Below the pieces are notes generated by a model that ran no database searches, was not told the DNA's origin, and worked only from the letters and a program-made list of their open reading frames with translations. Positions 29,985-37,567 of a stretch of 64,000 nt of DNA are shown here, piece by piece (within the stretch, counting starts at the first letter, position 1; every line of letters begins with the position of its first letter). Position numbers and translations under genes: made by a program. Location of the stretch: positions 1 through 64,000 of the forward strand of contig NZ_CP035103.1 of assembly GCF_006094695.1 (NCBI RefSeq). Direction: 5' to 3'. This stretch comes from Kocuria rosea. GTDB taxonomy: Bacteria; Actinomycetota; Actinomycetes; Actinomycetales; Micrococcaceae.

Positions 29985-30022
29985 GATCAGACTAATATTT
30001 CGAAAACAGAAATAAAATCCCG
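29985..30022 (-). promoter_or_regulatory. AT-rich promoter/operator candidate for the MMPL gene
   Basis: This 38-bp island is over 65% A+T in a region of about 70% G+C. It includes TAATATTTCGAAAAC and a short inverted repeat ATTTC/GAAAT. It sits between the stop of the UspA gene and the MMPL start. It resembles a regulator-bound promoter, but no cognate regulator gene adjoins it. Confidence 0.4.
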
Positions 30023-30025
30023 GGC

Positions 30026-30415
30026 TCAGTCGTAGACGGCCTTGACGCACAGCACCGGGCAGGGGCTCTCGAGCAGGACGCGCTGGGCGGTGCTCGCCAT
30101 GATGATCTTGCCCACGGGGGAGCGGCGCCGGATGCCCAGCACGATGAGCTCGGCCCCGTGCTCGCGGGCGGTGTCGAGGATGACGTCGGCGGGGTCGCTG
30201 TCGTGGTCGGGCTCCCGCAGCTCGTAGCGCACTCCGGCACGGGCGAGCCTCTCCCGCTCCACGTCGATGTCTGCCTCGATCTCCGGCGGCTGGTGGCGCC
30301 TCGGCCGCGGCTGCACCACCACCAGGTCGGTGCCGCGGCGCTCTGCCTCGAGGATGGCGGCGTCCAGTGCCGCGTGTCCGGGGGCGGTGGGCATGTATCC
30401 GACGACGACGGTCAC
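30026..30415 (-). CDS. Universal stress protein, UspA family
   Basis: The 129-residue single-domain protein has the Usp fold: an N-terminal strand TVVVGYMPT, an acidic helix region, and the nucleotide-site region GIRRRSPVGKIIMASTAQRV, which departs slightly from the G-x2-G-x9-G-S/T consensus. It therefore may or may not bind ATP. The GTG start follows AGGAG. It lies 39 bp downstream of the amino-acid permease gene on the same strand; permease-Usp pairs are common, and the Usp may modulate the permease. Confidence 0.9.
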   Translation of the reverse strand: MTVVVGYMPTAPGHAALDAAILEAERRGTDLVVVQPRPRRHQPPEIEADIDVERERLARAGVRYELREPDHDSDPADVILDTAREHGAELIVLGIRRRSPVGKIIMASTAQRVLLESPCPVLCVKAVYD

Positions 30416-30454
30416 GGGTTCTCCTGGGGTAGCGGCACGGTGGGGCGGAACGGG

Positions 30455-31918
30455 TCAGGGACCGCGGTGGGGGTCCTGGTCCGCGGGCTCGTCCTCCATG
30501 CGGGCGAGGGCCTCCGGGTGCTCGAACCGCACCTTGCGGCCGAGGAACAGGCGGTCGTAGACGAAGTTGACGATCCACAGGCCCAGCCCGATCAGCAGCA
30601 GGACCACGGCGATCTGGTACTCGACGAGGTCCTGTGCCCAGGGCCCCACGAGGTAGGCGCAGGTGATCGCGCCCAGGTAGGGCAGGACCCGGGGGGCGTG
30701 GAAGTAGTCGTGGGTGGGGCTGTGGTCCTTGCGCAGGATGATCGCCGCGACGTTGACGATGGTGAACACGCCCAGGAGGAGAAGGGCCGTGGTGCCGCCG
30801 AGGGCGCTCGCCGTGCCGCTGCCGAGGATGTTGTTGATGACGACGATCAGCGCCATGGCGAGAAGGCTCGTGAACACGATGGCCGACCAGGGGGTGCGCC
30901 GGCCCTGCAGGACGTGGCCCAGGAAGTCCGGCAGCACGCCCTGGCGGGCCATGCCGTAGAGCAGCCGGGAGGCCATGAGCATGTTGATCAGGGCGGTGTT
31001 GGCCACGGCGAAGATCGTCAGGAACGGGTAGATCGTGTCGATGGGGATGTTGGGGGCGCCGATCCGGACCATGTCCAGCAGCGGCGTGGTCGACTCCCCG
31101 AGCACGCCGATGGGGACGACCGCCACGGTGAAGATCGAGACCAGGATGTAGACCACGCCCGTCAGGCCGAGGCCGAAGAGCATCACGCGCGGGAAGTCGC
31201 GGCTGGGGTTCTTGGTCTCCTCGACCATGTTGACGGAGTCCTCGAAGCCCACGAAGGAGAAGAACGCGAGCGAGGTCACCGCGGTGAGGGCCAGGAAGAT
31301 GCCCTTGTCCTCCGAGGTCTCGAACACCATCGTCTGGCTGAAGTCGGCCTGGCCCTGGAACGCCGCCCAGAACCCCACGAGGATGACGATGAGCAGGCCG
31401 GTGAGCTCGATCGACGTCAGCACCACGTTGAACGCGAGGCCCTCGGTGACGCCGCGGATGTTGATGGCGGCGAGGATCGCGATGAAGATCACGGCGATCA
31501 CGGTGATGGTCGTGGTGTCCACCTCCAGCCCGAAGCCGCGGGCGAAGTTCGAGGCCACGGCCGAGGCCGCCGTCGAGGCGGAGGTCAGGCCCGAGCTGAG
31601 CACCGCGAACGTCACGAGGAAGGTGATGAAGTGGATGCCGAAGGCCTTGTGCGTGTACAGCGCTGCGCCCGAGGCGCCGGGGTACTTGGTCACGAGCTCG
31701 AGGTAGGAGAAGGCCGTGATGGTCGCCACGAGGAACGCCACGAGGATCGGGGCCCACGCGGCGCCGCCGATCTCTCCGGCGATGTTCCCGGTGAGGGCGT
31801 ACACCCCGGTGCCGAGGATGTCGCCCACGATGAACAGCAGGAGCAGGCCGGGGCCCATGACGCGCTTGAGCTCCGGCTGGGGGCGGGACCGGGTCCCGGA
31901 TTCGGCTGACTGGGCCAT
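30455..31918 (-). CDS. APC-family amino-acid permease
   Basis: The 487-residue protein has twelve membrane helices. It starts MAQSAESGTRSRPQPELKRV, followed by helix 1 with GDILGTGVYAL, the unwound G-x-G motif of APC transporters, and SFVGFEDSVNMVEETKNP in helix 6. It imports or exchanges an amino acid or polyamine; the substrate is unknown. The C-terminal 30 residues are charged. The ATG at 31916-31918 is in the right place before helix 1. It forms an operon with the UspA gene. Confidence 0.9.
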   Translation of the reverse strand: MAQSAESGTRSRPQPELKRVMGPGLLLLFIVGDILGTGVYALTGNIAGEIGGAAWAPILVAFLVATITAFSYLELVTKYPGASGAALYTHKAFGIHFITFLVTFAVLSSGLTSASTAASAVASNFARGFGLEVDTTTITVIAVIFIAILAAINIRGVTEGLAFNVVLTSIELTGLLIVILVGFWAAFQGQADFSQTMVFETSEDKGIFLALTAVTSLAFFSFVGFEDSVNMVEETKNPSRDFPRVMLFGLGLTGVVYILVSIFTVAVVPIGVLGESTTPLLDMVRIGAPNIPIDTIYPFLTIFAVANTALINMLMASRLLYGMARQGVLPDFLGHVLQGRRTPWSAIVFTSLLAMALIVVINNILGSGTASALGGTTALLLLGVFTIVNVAAIILRKDHSPTHDYFHAPRVLPYLGAITCAYLVGPWAQDLVEYQIAVVLLLIGLGLWIVNFVYDRLFLGRKVRFEHPEALARMEDEPADQDPHRGP

Positions 31919-32047
31919 CGGATGCCTCGAATCGGTGGTGACGGGCTGGCGGGCCCCGGCGTGCGGTGACCGTGGCCACAGCCTATGCCACGCCCCGCGC
32001 CCGGCCCAGGTGGTGACGACGAGCCGCCGTGTTCCTAGCCTGGGACC

Positions 32048-33127
32048 ATGACGAGCACAGCGCCCCGCTTCCGGCTGACCGAACTCCGCCTCCCCTTCCT
32101 GGGCGCCCCGATGGCCGGCGGGCCCTCGACCCCGGCGCTGGCCGCGGCGGTCACGGCCGCCGGCGGCCTGGGCTTCCTGGCCGCCGGCAACCGTCCCGCG
32201 GCGGGCGTCCGCGCGGACGTCGAGGAGGTCCGGGCGCGCACGGACGGCCCGTTCGGGGTGAACCTGTTCGTCCCGCAGGCGGCGAACACCGCGGCCCCCG
32301 GGACGGCGGTCGACCCCGCCGTGCACCGGTCGGTCGCGGCCTACCGGGAGGCGCTGGAAGACACGGCCCGCCGGTACGGGGTGGAGCTGCCGGACACGGA
32401 CCCCGCCGACGACGACGGGTGGGCCGCCAAGCTCGAGCTCGTCGAGGCGCTGCGGGTCCCGGTCGTCTCGTTCACCTTCGGGCTCCCCGCGGTCTCCGTG
32501 CTGGCGCGGCTCGCGGCGGTGGGCACCACGACGTCCGTCACGGTGACCTCGGTCCCGGAGGCCCAGGCCGCCGTGCGGGCCGGTGCCCACCTGCTGACGG
32601 TCCAGGGCCCGGCGGCCGGCGGGCACCGGGGCACCCACCGCGCGGAGGACGTCCCGGGCGAGGAGCCCCTGGTGGAGCTCGTCGCCGCGGTCCGCGCCGC
32701 CGTGGACGTCCCGCTCGTGGCCGCGGGCGGCATCGCCTCCGCGGCGGACGCGGACGCGGCCCTGACCGCCGGGGCGGACGCCGTGCAGGTCGGCACGCTG
32801 CTGCTGCGCACACACGAGGCCGGGACGTCCGCCGCGTACCGGGAGGCCCTCGGCTCGGGCCGCTACACGGAGACCGCCGTGACCCGCGCGTTCTCGGGAC
32901 GGCTGGCGCGCGGGGTGCGCAACGGTTTCCTCGACCGCTTCACGAATATGGCCCCAGCGGCATATCCCCAGGTCAACCAGATGACCAAGCCCATCCGGGC
33001 GGCCGCGGCGCAGGCCGGGGACCCCGAGGCCATCGCCCTGTGGGCCGGTCCGCAGTTCGCGGCCGCACAGGAGGTCCCCGCCGCCGAGGTGGTGCGCGGC
33101 ATCCTCCGCGCACCGACCGGTCCCTGA
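32048..33127 (+). CDS. Nitronate monooxygenase-like flavoprotein
   Basis: The 359-residue TIM-barrel protein matches the class I/II nitronate monooxygenase (2-nitropropane dioxygenase) family. Visible are LGAPMAGGPSTP at the N-terminus, a VQGPAAGGHRGTH segment carrying the catalytic His and FMN contacts, PLVAAGGIAS, and GADAVQVGT. It oxidises alkyl nitronates such as propionate-3-nitronate using FMN and oxygen. The ATG sits six bases after TAGCCT, so the mRNA may be leaderless. It converges with the POT transporter gene 22 bp away. Confidence 0.88.
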   Translation: MTSTAPRFRLTELRLPFLGAPMAGGPSTPALAAAVTAAGGLGFLAAGNRPAAGVRADVEEVRARTDGPFGVNLFVPQAANTAAPGTAVDPAVHRSVAAYREALEDTARRYGVELPDTDPADDDGWAAKLELVEALRVPVVSFTFGLPAVSVLARLAAVGTTTSVTVTSVPEAQAAVRAGAHLLTVQGPAAGGHRGTHRAEDVPGEEPLVELVAAVRAAVDVPLVAAGGIASAADADAALTAGADAVQVGTLLLRTHEAGTSAAYREALGSGRYTETAVTRAFSGRLARGVRNGFLDRFTNMAPAAYPQVNQMTKPIRAAAAQAGDPEAIALWAGPQFAAAQEVPAAEVVRGILRAPTGP

Positions 33128-33149
33128 CGGCGGGTGCCCGGCACGGCCG

Positions 33150-34664
33150 TCAGCGCACCCCGCGCATCATCCGCCGGATCCAGGGGGACAGCACGAGCAG
33201 GGCGGCGCCGACGACGATGGTCACGGCGCCCAGGGTCCCGAAGTAGGCGGCCTCGGTCTGCTCGCTGTAGTAGCCGGCCAGCGCGCCGGACAGGGCCGTG
33301 CCCAGGGCCACCGACAGGTAGAAGAGGGCGACCATCAGCACGGGATAGGCCCGCGGGGCCAGCCGGGTGGACAGGGACAGGCCCACCGGGGAGACCATCA
33401 GCTCGCCCAGGGTGGCGACCAGCAGGATCAGCGCGGCCCACAGGACCGGCACCGAGGACACCCCGACCATGGGCAGGAAGATCAGGAACGCCGATCCCAT
33501 CAGCACGATGCCGAGGCCGAACTTGGTGGGCGTGCCGGGCTGGCGGTCGCCCAGCTTCGTCCACAGCACCGCGAACACCGGCGCGAGCAGGATGATGAAG
33601 AAGGGGTTGAAGGACTGGACCCAGGAGATCGGCATGGTCCAGTCGCCGAGCGCGCGGTCCAGCCGGGTGTCCGAGTAGATCGTGATGACCGTGAACTGCT
33701 GCTGGAACAGTGCCCAGAACGCGGCCGAGCCGATGAACAGCGGGATGAACGCCCGCACGCGGGAGCGCTCGTCGTCGTCGACCTTCTTGCTGGTGAGCAG
33801 GAGGACGAACAGCGCCACGGCCGCCACCACGATCACCCCCACCACGACGTCGGCGAGGTTGGCCGCGTTGAGCACCCCCGTGAGGGCGGCGGCCACGACG
33901 ACGGCGATCGCCGCCGCGGCGATCCCCGCCCACTTCCCGTACTGCTCGCGCGGCAGGGGGTTGGGCACGTGGTGGACGTCTGCGGGAAGCCTCCTGCGCC
34001 CGAGGGCGTACTGGGCCAGGCCGAAGGCCATGCCCACCGCGGCCAGGCCGAAGCCGAGGTGGAAGCCCCAGGTCTTCTGCGCGAAGCCGGTCAGGAGCGG
34101 CCCGAGGAGTCCGCCGATGTTCACGCCCATGTAGAAGATCGAGAAGCCGGCGTCGCGGCGCGGGTCCTGGCGGTCGTAGAGGGCACCCACGAGATTGGTG
34201 ATCGTGGCCTTGAGCCCCCCGGACCCGATCGCGATGAGGACGAGGCCGATCGTGAGGCCCGCGACGGCGGGGATCAGCGCCAGCGAGACGTGGCCGGCCA
34301 TGATGAGAACGCCGCTGAGGAACATCGTCCGCTCGGAGCCGAGGAGCCGGTCGGCGACCCACCCGCCCAGGATGGCGAACAGGTAGACGGCGCCGCCGTA
34401 GGCGCCCACGATGCCCGCGGCCGTGGCGCGGTCGATGCCGAGCCCGCCCTCGGTGGTGGCGAAGTACATGTACAGCAGGACGATGCCCTGCATGCCGTAG
34501 AAGGAGAAGCGCTCCCACAGCTCGACGCTGAACAGGTTCGCCAGCATGCGCGGCTGGCCGAAGAAGGACCGGACGTCGGAGCGGTTGTCGTGGTGGTCGC
34601 GCGGGTCGGGGGCGCCGGTGGCGCCGTCCGCCGCGCGGGGGGTGTGGGAAGTCATGCGCACCAT
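33150..34664 (-). CDS. POT-family peptide transporter
   Basis: The 504-residue protein is a proton-coupled di/tripeptide importer (PTR2). It has the helix-1 ExxER motif (ELWERFSFYG), GGWVADRLLG in the 2-3 loop, and FYMGVNIGGLLGPLLTG in helix 5, with about fourteen helices. The first 40 residues are hydrophilic and Asp/His-rich. ATGs at 34664 and 34655 are both possible; neither has a strong ribosome binding site. It is convergent with the nitronate monooxygenase gene. Confidence 0.9.
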   Translation of the reverse strand: MVRMTSHTPRAADGATGAPDPRDHHDNRSDVRSFFGQPRMLANLFSVELWERFSFYGMQGIVLLYMYFATTEGGLGIDRATAAGIVGAYGGAVYLFAILGGWVADRLLGSERTMFLSGVLIMAGHVSLALIPAVAGLTIGLVLIAIGSGGLKATITNLVGALYDRQDPRRDAGFSIFYMGVNIGGLLGPLLTGFAQKTWGFHLGFGLAAVGMAFGLAQYALGRRRLPADVHHVPNPLPREQYGKWAGIAAAAIAVVVAAALTGVLNAANLADVVVGVIVVAAVALFVLLLTSKKVDDDERSRVRAFIPLFIGSAAFWALFQQQFTVITIYSDTRLDRALGDWTMPISWVQSFNPFFIILLAPVFAVLWTKLGDRQPGTPTKFGLGIVLMGSAFLIFLPMVGVSSVPVLWAALILLVATLGELMVSPVGLSLSTRLAPRAYPVLMVALFYLSVALGTALSGALAGYYSEQTEAAYFGTLGAVTIVVGAALLVLSPWIRRMMRGVR

Positions 34665-34763
34665 GATCGGCCTGCCGGGCGGTCGAGCACCAATCGGTGC
34701 GCGCCCGCGGCCGGCGGCCCCGTCGCGCTCACCCCCCGGTGGGCGGTGCCGGCGGCGGGACGG

Positions 34764-34809
34764 GCGACGCCCGGGACCGCGGTGCACCCACCGCGGTCCC
34801 GGGCGTCGC
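34764..34809. terminator. Terminator after aldo/keto reductase gene
   Basis: A perfect 20-bp inverted repeat (34764-34783 with 34790-34809) has a 6-nt loop and lies 19 bp beyond the aldo/keto reductase stop on the minus strand. Confidence 0.8.
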
Positions 34810-34827
34810 CGGGGAAGGAGCCAGGAC

Positions 34828-35667
34828 TCAGTTGAAGTCCTTCGGGTCGGAGCCGATCCGCCCGCCGTTGTCGAGGCCGCTGATCGCCCGGACGTCCTCG
34901 TCGTCGAGCCGGACGTCGAGGGCCGCGTAGTTCTCGCGGATCCGCTCCGGCGTGACGGTCTTGGGGAAGACCACGTTGCCGATCGCCAGGTGCCACGCGA
35001 TGATGACCTGTCCCGGGGTGGCGCCGTGCTTGCGGGCGATCGAGTCGATCACCGGGTCCTTCAGCAGGTCGCCGCCCTGGCCCAGGGGGGACCAGGCCTC
35101 GGTCAGGATGCCGTGCGAGGCGTTGAAGTCCCGCAGCGCGGACTGGTTGAAGTAGGGGTGCAGCTCCACCTGGTTCACCACGGGGACCACGCCCGTCGCG
35201 TCGATGATCTCCTGGAGCTCCTCCTGCGGGAAGTTCGAGACGCCGATGGACCGGGCCTTGCCGCTCTCCCGGATCTCCTGGAACGCCTTCCAGGTCTCCA
35301 GGTACTTCCCGCGCTTCGGGGTGGGCCAGTGGATGAGGTACAGGTCGACGTACTCCAGGCCGAGACGCTCCAGGGAGGCGTCGATGGCCTTCAGCGCGGA
35401 GTCGTGGCCGTGGTCGTCGTTCCACAGCTTGGTGGTCACGAAGATCTCGTCGCGCGGGATGCCGCTGTTCGCGATCGCCCGGCCGACGCCCTCCTCGTTG
35501 CCGTAGATCATGGCGGTGTCGATGTGGCGGTAGCCGGCCTCGAGGGCCTGGCCCACCACGTCCTCGGCGATGTCGGCGTCGACCTGCCACACGCCGTAGC
35601 CGAGCTGGGGGATGGTCCTGCCGTCGTGCAGGGTGAGGGTCGGGGACTGCGTCGTGGACTGCGTCAT
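34828..35667 (-). CDS. Aldo/keto reductase
   Basis: The 279-residue NADPH-dependent TIM-barrel enzyme has the full catalytic tetrad D50, Y55, K80 and H113, together with GYRHIDTAMIYGNE and the NADPH-site region near PKTVTPERIREN. It resembles 2,5-diketo-D-gluconate reductase-type enzymes of actinobacteria. It reduces aldehydes or ketones; the physiological substrate is unknown. The ATG start follows AAAGGCACGGTCC. The gene is monocistronic with a strong terminator. Confidence 0.92.
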   Translation of the reverse strand: MTQSTTQSPTLTLHDGRTIPQLGYGVWQVDADIAEDVVGQALEAGYRHIDTAMIYGNEEGVGRAIANSGIPRDEIFVTTKLWNDDHGHDSALKAIDASLERLGLEYVDLYLIHWPTPKRGKYLETWKAFQEIRESGKARSIGVSNFPQEELQEIIDATGVVPVVNQVELHPYFNQSALRDFNASHGILTEAWSPLGQGGDLLKDPVIDSIARKHGATPGQVIIAWHLAIGNVVFPKTVTPERIRENYAALDVRLDDEDVRAISGLDNGGRIGSDPKDFN

Positions 35668-35890
35668 GGACCGTGCCTTTCGTGGGGAGACAGCCAGGGG
35701 CTGACAGGGAGGGCCGGGAGGAGCTCGTCCGGGCCCGGTGTCCGTCGAACAGTCTCCTGCTGTCGCCGCGCGCTGACAAGAAGGACAGCGTGCTTTCTGC
35801 TCTCAGCAATCGGCCTCCGCTGCCCAGCCGCAGCGGGAGGCCCCGGGAAGGCGGGGAACGGTGGCCGCAGCCGCAGCCGGCGGCGGGCGC

Positions 35891-36730
35891 TCAGCCGTCG
35901 GCGCGTGGCCGCCGGGCGGCCGGGCGCCGGTCGCCCCACGGGGGCAGGAGGCGGGGCAGGGCCTCGGCGGCGCCGGCCCGGACGGTCCGGTCGGCGTGCG
36001 GGGTGAGCGCGGTGTCCTCGGGGTTGATCTCGACCACGGGCGTCCCGCGGCCGGCCGCGATCAGCGGCAGGGAGGCGGCGGGCTGCACGAGCCCGGACGT
36101 GCCCACCACGAGCACGAGCTCCGCCTCGGCCACGGCCGCGGCGGCGCGCTCCACGGCGCCCTCGGGCAGCTGCTCCCCGAACCACACGACCGCGGGCCGC
36201 ACCGCTCCGCCGCAGGAGGGGCACGCCGGGGGGCGCTCGCGGCCCGGCTCCTCGTGGTCGGGCTCCTGGGGAGCGGGTGGTGCCTCCGGACGGGCCTCCG
36301 CTGCCAGGCCCGGGAGGAGACGCTCCGGGAACGGGGCGCCGCAGTCCGAGCAGCGGAACGCGAACAGACTGCCGTGCAGGTGGGCGAGGACCGCGGAGCC
36401 CGCCCGCTCGTGGAGGTCGTCGACGTTCTGGGTGACCACGTGGACGCGGGCGCGGTCCGCCCACCGGGCGATCGCCCGGTGTCCGGCGTTGGGGCGGAGC
36501 CGGCGCACCTGGCGGGCCCGCCAGAGGTACCAGGACCAGACGAGCCCGGGGTCGGCGTCCCACGCCTCGGGGGTGGCCAGCTCCTCGGGGGACCAGCGGG
36601 CCCACAGTCCGGTGCCGGCGTCCCGGAAGGTGGGCACCCCGCTCTCGGCCGACATCCCGGCGCCGGAGAGCACGGTCACGGTGCGCGCGGAGCGCGCCAG
36701 CTCGAGCAGCTCGGGGTCGAGGTCGTCCAT
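35891..36730 (-). CDS. Sirtuin, NAD-dependent protein deacylase (class III type)
   Basis: The 279-residue enzyme removes acyl groups from lysines using NAD. It has GAGMSAESGVPTFRDAG (23-39), TQNVDDLH (100-107), catalytic H119, and a zinc site C127/C130/C170/C173. Y68-x-x-R71 matches the Tyr/Arg pair that recognises succinyl or malonyl lysine in CobB and SIRT5, so desuccinylation is likely. A Pro/Glu-rich insertion (about 140-168) separates the two zinc Cys pairs. It stands alone, 223 bp from the aldo/keto reductase gene. Confidence 0.92.
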   Translation of the reverse strand: MDDLDPELLELARSARTVTVLSGAGMSAESGVPTFRDAGTGLWARWSPEELATPEAWDADPGLVWSWYLWRARQVRRLRPNAGHRAIARWADRARVHVVTQNVDDLHERAGSAVLAHLHGSLFAFRCSDCGAPFPERLLPGLAAEARPEAPPAPQEPDHEEPGRERPPACPSCGGAVRPAVVWFGEQLPEGAVERAAAAVAEAELVLVVGTSGLVQPAASLPLIAAGRGTPVVEINPEDTALTPHADRTVRAGAAEALPRLLPPWGDRRPAARRPRADG

Positions 36731-36841
36731 GCCGCCGACGGTATACGCACGGAGGCTCCCGGACCAGGGTGCCCGGGCCGGTGCGGGGAAACGCCCGGGC
36801 CCGTTGGTCGATCCGCACGCGCGCGTGGTGGAATGGAAACC

Positions 36842-37219
36842 ATGAAGTTCAACGTCCAGCGCGTGCTGACCCCCGCCTACCTGACCTCCGTCGCCCTCGT
36901 CGTGGTCGGAGTGGTCCTCGGTCTGGCGTGGTACCCCGTCGCGGCGTGGCTGTTCGTGCTCGCCGGTCTCGCGCTCAACGCGATGGCCGTGTCCGTCACC
37001 GAGATCAACGACGCCCCGCGCCGTCGTCCGGCCCTCGCCCCCCGCGACGGCGACCGCGGTGGCGACGGCGAGCTCGTCGAGGACCGGGACGAGGACCTCG
37101 GGGACGCGCTCCCGCCGGAGGAGCCGGCACGCCGCGCGCCCGTCGAGCCGGACGCCGAGACCGCCGCCACCCCGACCGTCCCGCACTCCGGTTCGAGTCC
37201 CCTGCGGGAGCGGCGCTGA
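36842..37219 (+). CDS. Small two-helix membrane protein
   Basis: The 125-residue protein begins MKFNVQRVLTPAYLTSVALV and has two membrane helices (about 14-32 and 36-52), followed by a 70-residue acidic, Pro-rich cytoplasmic tail. No family is recognised. The ATG was chosen because the hydrophobic region starts there; GGAA lies a few bases upstream. It is read toward the mrp operon, 348 bp upstream. Confidence 0.65.
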   Translation: MKFNVQRVLTPAYLTSVALVVVGVVLGLAWYPVAAWLFVLAGLALNAMAVSVTEINDAPRRRPALAPRDGDRGGDGELVEDRDEDLGDALPPEEPARRAPVEPDAETAATPTVPHSGSSPLRERR

Positions 37220-37310
37220 CCCCGTCACCGGCCGGAAGGGCGGCCGGACCGCGCGCGGAGGAGTCACGGGCACCGCAGCACCTCGCCGGGGGCTGTGGTG
37301 GCCGTCATGG

Positions 37311-37476
37311 TAAATTCGGGGCGATGACCAGCCCCAGGAACCACGTCCACGGCCGCGGCCCCGCTGTGCCGCCGGGCCGCGTGCTGTCCTCGGCGGTCCG
37401 GTGCGTGTCCAACGGGACGAACGGCTACCTGAACTCCTGGGGGCCGCTGCTCTCCGGATGCCCCCGGGACGCCTGA
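37311..37476 (+). CDS. Putative leaderless 50-residue protein before mrpA
   Basis: A -10-like TAAATT (37311-37316) places the transcription start at about the ATG at 37324, giving a leaderless frame of 50 codons ending with TGA at 37474-37476. G or C occupies the third position in 48 of 50 codons, far above the local background. The peptide is basic, with two Cys and two Gly-rich parts, and no membrane helix. A hairpin ACCGGCCG/CGGCCGGT (37493-37511) follows, then mrpA begins 91 bp after the stop. It could be a real small gene, or a leader peptide affecting mrp. No -35 is convincing. Confidence 0.45.
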
Positions 37477-37567
37477 GCACTCCGGCCGGGACACCGGCCG
37501 GTGCGGCCGGTCAGTCGACGGCCGAGTCCACCTCGTTCCCATCCCACCGACCGGACGGTTGCCAGGC

